Both the position numbers and the translations under genes were made by a program. From NCBI GenBank assembly GCA_947179485.1, contig OX359246.1:24180001-24244000 (forward strand): a stretch of DNA of 64,000 bases, written 5' to 3'. Numbering within the stretch: position 1 is the stretch's first letter; every line of letters starts with the position of its first letter. This stretch comes from Allacma fusca. Taxonomy: Eukaryota; Arthropoda; Collembola; Symphypleona; Sminthuridae. Under the pieces are notes generated by a model. It did not search any database, had not been told where the DNA came from, and was given only the letters and a program-made list of their open reading frames with translations. Below are positions 35,382 through 47,054 of this stretch, in pieces.

Positions 35382-36286
35382 TTAATTGCATTGCTCTATC
35401 CCTATCTCTTCGCAAACAACAGCTTTCAAATCTTTGAGAGATCGGTCCATTTTGCCCTGGTCCCATGAATTGTTGAATACAATCCAAGGAACAAAATTAA
35501 GCTTTGGTTTTAAATCGTGAGTTTTCCTTCCATTCTCAGCGAGGTAATTTCTTCCATCAAGGGAATTACTGCATTCTTTCACGGCTGCATACGATAAACC
35601 CAATTTCTTGCTGCCAGATTCTCCTTCATTCGGAGGGTACTTCTTGCTCATAGTACAGAGCACAAATTTTTGAGCATCTTCAAGTTGGTAGATTTTTAAA
35701 GCACAAGATTGAATAATGTTTCCTTGACATTCTTCTTGACCGTGTTGACATTTGAATTCCGGGTTTGCCTTGGATCCACGAGTCTATTGACAATTACAAA
35801 AGAGAATTATATCAGAAACTGAGACACCTGTCCTGCAAAATGTCAAAATGTTGAAAACTCATTTATGAGATAAAAAAAGACTCAGAGTATATGCCACGTC
35901 CAATGGATAATTACCTTGGCTTTCCCATAAGGAACTAATTCTAAGGTGACGTATTTTCCTATTTTGGAAGTCATCAATGGCTTGAGCTGTTGTCGTACAA
36001 AATGTATTGAATCTGGACACAGTGTTTCATAGTAAACGGATAGGTTTGTTCTGACCTGATGATAAAAATAGTAAACAATATACAAGCTCTTAATAAAAAT
36101 AAATGTATTGGGATATACAATTTTGATCTTATTTTCATTCACTATAATAACATATACCTTTATAAACTGATAGTATAAATAGTAAGACAATTAAATTCAG
36201 CTTACCTCTCCATTAAAACTGTTGGCTCCCACAATAGTCGGTACATTGGGAGTCAAAACCAGGAATATTGCTATTAGGCTAAACAT
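35382..36286 (-). CDS. GILT-like lysosomal thiol reductase
   Basis: Three exons: 36286-36206, 36055-35915 and 35783-35382; 207 residues. Exon 1 encodes a signal peptide (hydrophobic to about residue 21). Exon 2 carries the active-site region YYETLCPDS (Cys40) and LVPYGKAK. Exon 3 starts before the family signature C-Q-H-G-x3-C-x2-N-x4-C (residues 86-101) and ends with the PKLNFVPWIVFNN and KAVVCEE segments typical of GILT. The active site is CPDS instead of CxxC, a variant known in invertebrate GILTs. Family members reduce disulfides in the endosome/lysosome or after secretion and act in arthropod immunity. The next ATG on the other strand would belong to an ICK gene, but that copy (unit 3) is deleted. 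Confidence 0.92.
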
Positions 36287-36724
36287 TTTAAGGCAGCGAA
36301 GTAAATAAACAATTATTTCGATAATAGTGTAAGGAAACTGCAGAAAAATCGAACAGAAAAGAAGCTAATGAGCATTTGGTTGCCCATTATAAGCAGCTGA
36401 TTTTCTAGCCTTCGGAAAACAGTAGTAAAGCATGAGAATGTTATATTTCTGTTGTATTACATACATTATGGGCGATAATTTAAAGCAAAACTATGCAAAT
36501 TGAGCATTGTTCTTGCAAATATACATCAAAATGTTACAATCAGTTGCAATCACTGGCTTCAGAAAATGTATTGGAATTGCGTTTCAAGCTTACGCAAGTA
36601 TCTAAGACTGTGACGAAACTTTTTGTATGGACTTCAATAATAAATTTGACTCAAATTTGTAACCATTATTGTCGTAACATTTTCAAAATTCTTCAGAATA
36701 AAAATGAAAAAATGAGAATTATTT
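36287..36724. promoter_or_regulatory. Upstream region of the intact GILT gene (unit 3 spacer, truncated)
   Basis: This matches 33106-33530 closely and ends abruptly at about 36724, so the ICK gene expected about 300 bp further right is missing. In the intact unit this region drives both genes outward. It marks the right end of the tandem array. Confidence 0.65.
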
Positions 36725-37738
36725 CAATTGCTTTTAATTATATACACACGTAACTATTACACATGTTTGATATTTGCTGTATTAGAAATACCAATTACAA
36801 AGAATACATTTTTATGCGCTACGTGGATTACTGTGGCCACAGTTCATTCTTGTGGAGATGAGTTTGGTGATAAGTCACATTTAATGCTACGCCACGCCAT
36901 TTTCATGAGACTGATTTTAGTCAACTCTAGTACTCCTGATTACCTCAGAATTCGAAAACTTGAAAAGTTAAAGGCTCAAAGAAAATACACAAAGTATCGG
37001 GCACCTGGGAGTGCTGAAAAATCTCATCACGACAGGGCAAATGCAACACTTCAGGATGCTGCTCAGCTGCTCAATACAGGATGATGTCTATTTCTGTTGG
37101 GAAAGGAGAACCAGCGGAAGATGTCATGAGATTCCAATCATAGTAGTTTCAAATTGTCAACATGGACTTTAATTACTTGACGGATCAATGCGGGAAGGAG
37201 ATGATATGATAACGACAATTAAAATGCCAGGGTGCCCGATAGATCTCATTGCACCACGAAATATACATATTTTAAAAATAAAGATAAGAGAAAATGCAAT
37301 TTTGTTTGACATTTAGCTAAAAAATGTTAAATAAACTACACGCTAATCGAAACATACTATTATATTGCCAATAGCGGACTAATTTCAGGTACAAAGTTTG
37401 GATTTCGGCATCAAACGAAAATGAATTGCTTAATAATAATTCCCATGATTAGAAAAAAATTATCTTCAGTTGACTTTGAAAGCAAGTACTTAAAACTTCT
37501 TTATTTAGTTTTAATTACGCGAAAAATCTAACCGACAGTACAAACAGCGTAGTTAAAGTTGTTTCATTCCTATCTACTTGTGAGAAGCATTAGGATTTCT
37601 TCTATTCCAATACTTCGCTCCTTGATGAAGGAATGCAGAACGGCTGTACACATCCTTCATTAGGAATGGACTGGTACCTGCAGTAACGCAAAAAATTACA
37701 ACCGCCGATCGAATTACAAGCACGAATTATTAGTTCAA
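36725..37738 (+). other. Unrecognised stretch with one open frame
   Basis: An open frame at 36728-37084 has a protein-like composition in its second half (about residues 40-118, rich in Lys/Arg with KLEKLKAQRKYTKYRAPG). It has no hydrophobic signal of its own and matches no family I know. It starts right at the breakpoint of the tandem array, so it could be one exon of a gene or a remnant. The rest (37085-37738) shows nothing except the 3' flank of NOB1. Confidence 0.3.
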
Positions 37739-39288
37739 TCACACCAACATTTTTGAGGTCCTTATAATTACGTCCAAGTTTGTCAAAATGTCAACTCTCC
37801 ACAAAACAACAATTTTATTATCCTTATGCCTAAAATTAAATACAAGCTCACCCTCAACAAGATCATCCCGAAACACATCATTGACTTTGCGAGCAGCTTT
37901 TGTGGCCTTGTCCAAGCATAACTTCTGATCTGCCACTAGTTTAGGAGCATCCACATGTTTCCCTCCCTGGGGCTTAGGCAGGGGAAATCGCTTTCCTCTT
38001 CCCGTTATCTGCACTTTCGGATTCAAATGGATTTTCTTACACCCGTTCTCGTCCACCGTCACTGACACCCTTTTCAAAGTTTTGTTCCCACATCGAGGAC
38101 AGAACTGCTTATCCAAACTGTTTGTCAACTTATAGCAGCCGTAACAGCGTAGGATCCAGGTACGAATTGAGGTCACGCGTTGTCCTGTCGGTGAGATTAT
38201 CTCCAACCCAATGCTTAGCAATGTATTCTAAACAACATAGTACAAAAAGCAAAAGAAACATTAAAATGCATTCAAAATCCCCTAATAAAAACAACATGTC
38301 AAAGTCGGAATACACATACACTACACCTACATGTTCAAAAAATATACTATCCACTCCAAAGAATCCCTACCTGCATAGCAAAATCACTTGTGTAGCAACC
38401 AACAATCGCCGGTTCCTCACACTCTAAACTATCCTTGTAGTTTTTAGAGGTCACCCATCCCTCATCATCATCATCCTCCTCCTCATCTTCCTCCTCCTCT
38501 GCTTTCCCTTTAACTACAAACCCAAAAGTATTCTTATCCCCTTGACTCTTATCCCTATCAAAGGTCACCACTTGCTCTCCCGTCAACGGCTCCTCCCGAA
38601 CAGGGCCTTCTGAATGCCTTAAATGGAGTGTATGGGTCAAGGCTACCACCAACAAGTCTGTTAAGGACATCGCTGCATAGTCCCCCGTAGCTTTGCTGAA
38701 TTTCGTGACTATAACCCAACAAAAACAATTTAACTGAAACGTACACTCAATTCACTAAATCTTGCCAATTTTGTAATCATGCCCGACTCACATATCCGAC
38801 ATGGAAATTTTGAGAATCTAAAAAATCTGAAATCCATCTGATTCATACCTCTGGCAATACTTTCTTCCGACGGCTCCAGAATTACAAGTTCATACGGCAA
38901 AACTGCAAGCCTCGCCCGGGTCTGACGGTCACGGATCTCCTCCACAACTTGTCTCACCGTGTAAACATTCTCCGCCAAATCCTGTAAATAATTTTAAAAA
39001 ATACATTTAACCACACGCTCAACAAATTACATTTTAAAAACAACGAAATTATTAATTCCTTTCTATTCCCAGATTTTTTTTTCACTGAAGGAGGGACATG
39101 ACAGCGAGGGCATTTGCTTAATTTAGACTATTTTAAGATACGGTTACTAATAATTTTTTTAAAATATAAATTATATATAATATAATATAATAATTTATAA
39201 TGATACTTTCAGTAAAAATACATACCTGAAGTTGGACATTTTTGATGAATGCATTAGCATCCACAACTAAATGCTTCACTTTTGGCAT
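37739..39288 (-). CDS. NOB1: NOB1, 20S pre-rRNA D-site endonuclease
   Basis: Four exons: 39288-39226, 38981-38849, 38708-38371 and 38227-37739; 340 residues, all junctions in frame. NOB1 cuts the 3' end of 18S rRNA during the last step of small-subunit maturation. The N-terminal PIN domain begins LVVDANAF (Asp10), continues with VVEEIRD (Glu36) and SLTDLLVVALTHTL (Asp83), the acidic metal-binding residues. An acidic insert (EEEEDEEEDDDDE) precedes a conserved VGCYTSDFAMQ. The zinc ribbon has Cys206, Cys209, Cys221 and Cys224, followed by GNKTLKRVSVTV and the GRGKRFPLPKPQGGKH motif. It is somewhat shorter than human NOB1 (412 aa). The start is the first ATG of exon 1 and matches the family N-terminus. 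Confidence 0.95.
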
Positions 39289-39933
39289 TTTTTTTGACAA
39301 TACACTATTATTCCAATATTATCTTAATTTAATAGACTCTGGTACTGTGTTCACATTCACTAAAATAATAATTAAATTATTAATTATTAGTACAGTCACT
39401 TTTAATAAATACAAATCTGGGACATGGAACACGATACACTTCCAACTCCGTCCTTTACAAGAACTTCTGCCACTTGCCACAAAATAAAAGCACGTGGTAC
39501 ATTTTAAACTCTGCCGCACTTCAGTGCAATATTTAGCTTCAGGTTAATGTCCCAAGCCTTCTTTGACGCACAAATGTCCACTAATTTTTATACCCTTTTT
39601 CTAATTTTTGGTAATAATTAATTTTTAATTTATGGCAGAGCAAGGCTCCAATGATTTTTTTTATTATTTAATTTAATCTTTAGTATTTTTGATAGCCCGA
39701 GATTTAAAACTACATACTACTGCAAACCATAAAGCTCTTTTGTATTTTTTAAAGAGCTTTAATTTGTATTTAAATTTTAAATTGAGTTTATGCCCATTGA
39801 AAGTCATGCTTTATTCATATTTTTTTAATATTCCATATGCATATTAAATTTTTAATTTTGTACGTGTATACTGTGAGCAGTATTTTATAAACCTGAGGAA
39901 TTATTAAATGTTGACTGCCTTTCGGAAGATTAT
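39289..39933. other. Intergenic region between NOB1 and P450 gene A
   Basis: AT-rich with no gene. It must hold the NOB1 promoter (right of 39288) and the 3' end of P450 gene A. Frames at 39242-39519 overlap NOB1 exon 1 or are noise. Confidence 0.6.
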
Positions 39934-41993
39934 CTATCGCTTGGTCAAAATAATTTCAAAAGGGATCGGCAGCAGTGCAATCCCCACATGAGGTTTCAAA
40001 CTAGGTAGATCGCCAGCAGCTGAAAGGGTAAATGCTTGGAAGAGATTTGTAGTGAATAGAAATAGCTCATCCCTGGCTAAGCTTTCCCCCACGCAAACTC
40101 GTTTCCCGGTTGAGAATGGTAAGAGGTTCTCATTCCTCTGGTATTTCCCATTTTGGTCCAAAAACCTCTCAGGTCGGAAATTATGAGGATCACCCCAATC
40201 GTCTTCATCGAAATGAGCAGCGTAGAAATTCGGAGCTATCATTGTATCCTTAGGGATGGAATATCCGTGGAATTCAATGTCTTCGGATACTTTGTGAAAT
40301 ATGGAAAAAGGGATGATTGTGGAGAAACGCATGGATTCATTTATGACTGCTTCGGTGTAAGGCATTGAAGAACGATTGGATAAATTTGGGAGCCGCTCCC
40401 TCCCCACGACCCTGTCAATCTCATCTTGTAATTTCTCCTGAACTTGGGGATGACAGATTAAGTAGGCGCACATCCATGCTAAAGTGGTGCTTGTGGTTTC
40501 CGCACCGGCCATGAATAAATCAAGGAGGGCGTAAACGATTTCATCATGCATTTCATGGAAGCTGGAGGCAGGATCTGTGGTTTTGGCGACTTCATCTGTG
40601 TATGCGTCAACAAAGTCCCTGGGTTGGTCTGGGGTGTAGTTGGCGTTGTGTTTGTCCAATTGTTTAATAATAAAATTCTTCATGGCTGGAATCTCTTTCA
40701 TCATCGTTTCGAAGCCGGATAGTTTCGGGGCAATTTTATTTAACCAGGGTAAGAAAATGGCGGGGCTTCCTATGAAGCTTGTGTCATTAAATGCTCTGAA
40801 AAGATAATTATTCGGGAAATAGTTTTAGATTTTTAGAGAAATCCCCGCAGATTGAGATGTTTATACAGATGGGATGAAAGATCAGTATTTCTTACGTTCC
40901 CAGTCTTCTAAGGACATCTGCAACCTCTGGGTCTTCTGGGGGGAGGCGTTCACCAAACATGATACTCCACAAGGCATTGAGTACGGGACCACTGAATAAA
41001 TTTCTGATTTGGATGGGTTTTTTTCCCTCCTTCCCGAGATATTCCAACAGTTCGGTGATTTCATACATTGTCTTCTCCTCCATTGTTTTTGTTCCAAGAC
41101 CAAAATCTCTCAAATATCTTAGGGCAAACCTTCGCTGTTCAGTCCATCGGTGACCCTCCGTAAATAGTATGCCTGTCATTTCAAGTAGTAAATAAGTATT
41201 GGGGGATGAAGTTTAAGATGTCTAACTTTTTGTAGTTATGTAGCAAATTTAGAAATTGAGGGTCAGGTAATGCGAACACATTTTCTTGTTCAAATATTTG
41301 AATACATTTAAATTAAGATATGATTAACCTTTGGTTACGCCTTCACTTCTTGCATTAAAAAAGCTTAAATCCGACCTTCCCGAAAATACATTTAAGCTCA
41401 GAGCCTCTTTAATCAACTTAGAATCGTTGATGGCAACCGTTCTGCAGAAAAAAATTTAACATTATGTTCATAGTCCCTTAAAGCTTTTCGTTAGAGTTTC
41501 ATAAGCGTAAATCAGTAATGAGATGCAGCGCCCTCTTTCTATGAGAGCTCCCGCTGACACCTGAAGGAGAAAAATTTGACTCTTGAATTGGCTTTACCAC
41601 TTAAAGAGGAAAATCAAAATTAAGGGAAACATGAAGGCGGCAATATTTTTGTCTAGCTGCAAATTGTCTTTACCAGGAGATCTCTTGTCGCTAGAGTTAC
41701 TAGAAGCTTACCTGTAACTTCCAAACCAGACTCCAATAATTGGCCCATAAATTTTCTTCCATTGCGCCAGAGTCCGGTGTGGATTTTTTCCAAGTTGTGG
41801 GAGATGACCTACTACTGGGAATCCCACTGGACCTGTTGTACAGAAGAAGTTTTATGATTACCTGTCTTCTATCTTTATATTTTTTTTTAAAAGGGCTGAA
41901 AATATAACCTGGAGGGAAATTTTTGACTCTTTTTTCTAAACAGGCCCAGATTCCGATTAATGATGCCACTAGCAAAACTAACTCGAGCAACAT
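39934..41993 (-). CDS. Cytochrome P450, CYP2-clan, gene A
   Basis: Five exons: 41993-41909, 41832-41712, 41441-41329, 41172-40896 and 40795-39934; 485 residues. This is a heme monooxygenase of the endoplasmic reticulum. It has an N-terminal membrane anchor (MLLELVLLVASLIGIWACL) with the NFPPGP hinge, a C-helix TEGHRWTEQRR, the oxygen-binding I-helix AGAETTST (about residue 295), the K-helix ESMR (about 352), PERF (about 407) and the heme loop FSTGKRVCVGESLAR (Cys433). The canonical K-helix motif is ExxR, here ESMR, so it is kept. The CYP2 clan in arthropods includes hormone- and xenobiotic-metabolising enzymes; the substrate is not predictable. It is a tandem paralogue of gene B, 873 bp away, with identical sizes for exons 2-5. 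Confidence 0.94.
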
Positions 41994-42866
41994 TATGAAT
42001 GCTAAATTTTGAACGTTCTAAAGTTCAACACAAAACAAAATTTTTGGGTTCCTCTCCTTGAACAGAGAAGCACCTGGCAGCTTCATTCGTAAATTTATAC
42101 AGTAGCAACAACTTGCATATAACTTAAATAAGTTGTCATAGATTATGTAAGTAGCGGTCACAATGGGACATATGTAGAAGCGTATGTATTACCTACAATT
42201 AATATCTTTAAGTCAAATTGAACTTCGTACTTATTGTTAATTCAGTCTTCCATGTACATACATGAATGCAGATTTTTAATTAATTTGTGCTTATCTTGAA
42301 ATGATTGCTTATCGTGAGGTAATGAACTGTCGTTCTGATCGGGGTCAAATCATGATATCAAATGAACTTTCATGTTTAATGTATGTATGTATAGTTGACA
42401 GCCGAAACGAAATTATAGTAAATAGTGTAACGAATAGATAATTAGCAAGATTAACCTTGAAAAAAGGACTATAAAATAGTAAGTTAATCCTGATGTACAG
42501 TACAGGGTATTAAGAAAAGAAATAAAAAAACTGCACCACATTTTTGTCCTTCAGAATTACAAATATACTCTTTTTTCCTTTTAAAAATGCTTGCTTCAGA
42601 TGTTCATTCGTGTTTAAGGGCTTTAGCCGATTATTGACAAATAAAAACATACGTATTGAGTTACACAACTTTGAATTTTCATTTTGGTACCCAAAAACAA
42701 TATCAGCAACCACAATTTTCATAAAATATTGTCATTAGTTTTTACAAAATTTTATTCACAACCAAAATCTATTCAAAATCTATTCAAACCACAAAATGAA
42801 AAAAAATTAAGGAAACAGTAAATTTAAAAATCGTGCAGTGTATGTAAGGCTATCTGGTTAATGTTA
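41994..42866. other. Intergenic region between the two P450 genes
   Basis: No gene. It holds the promoter of gene A on the - strand. Frames at 42510-42738 lie on both strands over the same bases and are noise. Confidence 0.6.
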
Positions 42867-44902
42867 TCACCGGATCTGGAACCTTGCTTTAAAAGGTACC
42901 GGAGACAGGGTCAGTCCTACAACTGGATCAAGAGTTGGTAATTTGTCCTCAGCAGAAACTGTGAATACCTGAAACAAGCTTGTAATGAACAAGAAGAGTT
43001 CAATTCTTGACAGACTTTCCCCAATGCAAGCCCTTTTTCCGCTGGAGAAAGGAATTAAATTCTCATTTCTCTGAAATTTTCCATTGCTGTCTAAAAACCT
43101 TTCCGGGGAAAATCTGTACGGCTCATCCCAGACATCTTCATCAAAGTGAGCACTGTATAGATTCGTTATTACCATGGTATCTTTAGGGATGAAGTACCCT
43201 CGGAAGTGAACATCTTCGGTGGCGCTGTGAAAGGCCGCAAATTGAGTTAGTGTAGAGTACCTCAAGACCTCATTAATAACGGCTTCAGTGTAACTCATGT
43301 CGGATCGATCAGTCAAAGAAGGAAGTCGTTCTTTTCCAATCTTCTCATCAATCTCATCTTGCAATTTCCTCTGAACATCTGGATGATTAATCAAATACGC
43401 CAAAGTCCATGATAATGTAGTGCTTGCCGTGTCTGCACCAGCTAGGAATATATCCAGGAGTGAGTAGAGCATCTCTCCATGTACCTCATGAAAACTGGAG
43501 TTGACATCCGTAGTTTTTTTAACTTCATCTGTGTAAGCATCGACAAAGTCTCTGGGTTGATCTGGGATGTACGTCTGGTAGTGCTTATCAATCCGCTTTT
43601 GCATGAATGTTTTCAAGGGCGTCATGTTATTCATAATCTTCTCCAAACCAGAAATCTTGGGTGATACTTCGTTTAGCCAAGGCAATAGGATGGACAAACT
43701 TGCCACGAAGTCTGTATCACTAAACAACCTGCAGCTCAAAATAAAAAATAAAGTTAATCTAGCTCGGGTAATCTTCATCCCTATAATACCATATTTTCCA
43801 AGAAATAACAAAACCTTTACAAAAATTAAGTAACATACGATGTTAGCGAAGGGATGGCTTGCAACACTTCTGGATCGTTCAAATCCATTCGTTCCCCAAA
43901 CAAAATGTTCCATAAAGCACTTAGCACTGGCCCATGAAACAGGTGCTTGACTTGAATTGATTTCCCTACAGTAGACTTCAGCCCCTCAACTAATTCCGTT
44001 ATTTCATCTTGGATTTTCCCCTCCATTGAATTTGTTCCAAATCCAAATTCTCGAAGGTGCTTCAGTGCAAATTTCCGTTGCTGCATCCATCGATGTCCTT
44101 CCGTGAACATGATTCCTACAAAAACATAAATTAGCAATTTATGGAATTTTTGGGAGAACCGAATTTTTAAAATTATTATTGAAATACTTCGGAATGAGTA
44201 CTTTATGTTTTTTTTTTAAACTGCATTCAAGTAATTCCCTCCAGCATTACCTTTAGGGACGCCATCGCTTCTTGCAGTAAACAAAGAAAGTTTTGGTCTA
44301 CCAGAAAATGCATTTATGCTCATTGCTTCTCGAATTGATTTTGAATCGTTAAACACGACAGTTCTATATAAGAGACAGGGACAAATAAAAACAAACAAAC
44401 GAAAATCATTTACTCAAATAACTTGCCTAGTACTTGGTTACGAGACAGGTTAACAATGCTCTGAAAACATCCATAGTATTGTAAAAAAAATTTTGGAATG
44501 TGCAATGTCAAACCAATTTGTTTACCTCCAGCTCCCGAACCAAACACCCATAACTGGACCATACCGTTTTTTCCATTTTAGCAATGTCTTATGGGCCTTC
44601 GGCCCTAAGCGGGGTAAATGGCCTACGACTGGGAATCCAATAGGACCTAATTTACAATATTGGGAACAAGAAATTAGGATAGACTCACAATTAGTCTCAC
44701 ATTTTAACAGTAGGGAGTTTCGTTTCACTTCGCCCCTAAAATGTTCAACAAAAACGTTAAGTGAAGCACATAAAATTAAAGCATCAACAGGTAGAATTGA
44801 AGGTGACAAACCTGGGGGAAAATTATTGGGCCGTCGTTCCACAAACATCCATGTGAGCAGTGTCCCAATGGCAATTAATGCCAGCATCACCTCGACCAGC
44901 AT
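42867..44902 (-). CDS. Cytochrome P450, CYP2-clan, gene B
   Basis: Five exons: 44902-44812, 44646-44526, 44363-44251, 44115-43839 and 43728-42867; 487 residues. It has an anchor (MLVEVMLALIAIGTLLTWMF), the NFPPG hinge, a C-helix TEGHRWMQQRK, the I-helix AGADTAST, the K-helix EVLR, PERF and the heme loop FSSGKRACIGESLSR (Cys435). All intron positions and phases equal those of gene A, and exons 2-5 have exactly the same lengths (121, 113, 277 and 862 bp), so the pair arose by tandem duplication. The 3' LTR of a young gypsy element lies 515 bp upstream of the start codon in the same orientation and may affect expression. Confidence 0.94.
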
Positions 44903-45417
44903 TTTCTGTTAAACTAACAAAAGTGTGAATACCCAAAGAAATTAATTACAAATAATTTGTTCAACAAAAAAAAGTCCCACTTGTTTAGCAATCACTTTGC
45001 CATTTTTAACATTGAGCTTTCGTGCGATTTACTACTTTTACGAACTAATTGTGTATAACTTACTTTGTTTACTAACGCGTGGGTAGTAGCACATAGCAAA
45101 CTATTACTGCTTCTATTTTGCAGCTCACAATTTTGTAGATCAAATGTAAGATTTGATGATTTTTTGTTGATCAATTTTTGGAATGCATGAGCTAATTTAT
45201 TGTACTCTATTTCTAGTTTTTGTTTCTTTTACTCACAAGTAAATAATTACTGCAGGCAGTTAGTGTCCAAAATCCAAATACATTTAATTTCTGGGTTTGT
45301 GCATAAAAGATTACTTTGGCATTAAATTGTGCCCTTTGCCCGATTCCATTCAGAATTCACTTTGACATACGCAGATTAGTTTTTCAGAGTTAAATTGAAA
45401 GCTTGCATAATATGCTA
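44903..45417. other. Upstream region of P450 gene B
   Basis: 515 bp between the start codon and the LTR boundary. No gene is visible; it presumably holds the native promoter or part of it. Confidence 0.55.
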
Positions 45418-46152
45418 TGTTATTATTAATATTGTAGTTGATGGGTTCGTAATGAGAAAAATGTAATGAAGGGCCGATTATGGAAATTAAAGGGAATATT
45501 GATGGTAATGAGAGTGAGAGCCGAGATGATGGGGAAAATGTAGACGGTAGAGAGGCACTTGCTTTGGAGTGAGGGATTTCGGGTTTTAGTCTCAACGTAT
45601 GGAAGATACGAAAGTAAGATGCGTAAGCACGTATAAGGAGTTGTTCTCACAGTATATAGTTTTTATTTATAATGCGTAGTTTTGATACACAGTCGAGTCT
45701 CACACGCCTTCCCTTGCTCTGCTTAGTTCAAGATCTGATGTTACTCTCCTCTTCGTACCTACGGAGGCACGAGGTTTTATACGGAGGTGAGCACAAATGT
45801 GCCCACCTCCAGTATTTACAAAGGTTTAAGTTTGAACCAATAATATTTAGTTACACATTTTTAAAGGAAACCTCAACACAGAAAAGTAACTCTGGATGTC
45901 GGAAATCTACGTTATCCTTAATTCCTATGTCTAAGCTTAGCAAGGATGCCTAAAAGTAGCTACTTGCCACCTTTTTGCCTTCAAACGCACGCTAACTTGA
46001 GGGTAGTCTTCCTCTACATATGTACCTAGCGGAGCGCCATTTGATTACATGGCGTTCCATGCGTAGGTACATTGGCCGACAAGTGCCGTATTGGGAGATA
46101 GTAGTGGCGTAGTTGACGTTACATTTATTGAGTGTTACAAAACTACTTAACA
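45418..46152 (-). repeat. 3' LTR of the gypsy element
   Basis: 735 bp, identical by eye to 54437-55171. On the - strand a TATAAATA box (45664-45671) overlaps an AATAAA signal, with a plausible start about 30 bases further on. That gives a U3 of about 510 bp and an R-U5 of about 220 bp. The small frames inside (45350-45953) recur in the other LTR and are not genes. It faces P450 gene B. Confidence 0.95.
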
Positions 46153-47054
46153 TTCTACCAGGAAGGGCAAACAATGTCCCCATTGTTTCCACTTAAGTTG
46201 AATAAACTTTTTTCAGCTCTGTAAATACTATTTCTTGAAATTTTATCATTTTAACATATAATATTCGTATTAAAATGTGTATTATCATTAGAACATCGTT
46301 AGTTTTAGACACTAGTAGTACAATCAGTCAGTATATACTTCCTGTAGTGGCAGAAAATTCTGTCCTCAGAATTATTAAGATAGAATTGAGGAAACTTTTG
46401 GAGAGGGAATTGGCAAAATAGAGACCTTATATACGGTGAGTAACAATTTTGTATTGGGTTAGTGAGATTGAAATTGAAAAATAGCTTATAATATGAACTT
46501 GAAAGTGTGTGTATAATAGATTTTACAGAAATTTTGTGTGTGTACAGGGTGTCTAATGGGAAGTGGCGAAATGTAGTGATCAGTTACAATTTCTGGAAAT
46601 AATTAAAAATGTTTTGGGAGCTGCAGCTCATAGTACATAGGTATAGAATTGGGACAAAAATTACTAAGTGTGTAATATAAGAATGTGATGTGTGAGAATT
46701 ATGTTAAAGTGTTTGTGAAGCTAGGAAAAATTGTTAGTAATAAAAAAATTTTTTTTTTTTGTGTTTTTCTTGATTGTAGATAACTTGCAAATGGCATGGC
46801 GTCCCATGTGTGTTTGCTTTCATCATATGGGTTGCGGACCTGAACATCCGTGAATGTGGGTCATGTTGAGAAGTCTGCTATAGTCAGTGGAAATGTGTTC
46901 TGGAACTCAGAATAAATACATATTAGTAAATATGTCAGCAAGATAAAGTTTTTGTGCAATATCATTGGTGTTGCAGATGGAGCCCGTGTCTCAAAGTGTT
47001 TGTAATAAAGTTGAGTACAGAGCATAAATGAAGTGGGATTGAAGGCATATGATG
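46153..47054 (-). other. Non-coding 3' region of the gypsy element
   Basis: This separates the pol stop from the 3' LTR. There is no env-like frame. The bases directly before the LTR on the - strand are not a classic polypurine tract; the nearest purine-rich run (GGAAACAATGGGGA, about 46172-46187) lies some 20 bases away. Confidence 0.6.

Noticed and set aside
45426..45953. Two open frames (74 and 93 codons) that recur exactly at 54445-54972
   Set aside because: Both lie within the LTR, and their recurrence only reflects LTR identity; no protein features.
46153..47054. Possible env gene after pol
   Set aside because: No frame longer than about 80 codons, no signal peptide or membrane-span pattern; the element is a simple gag-pol gypsy.
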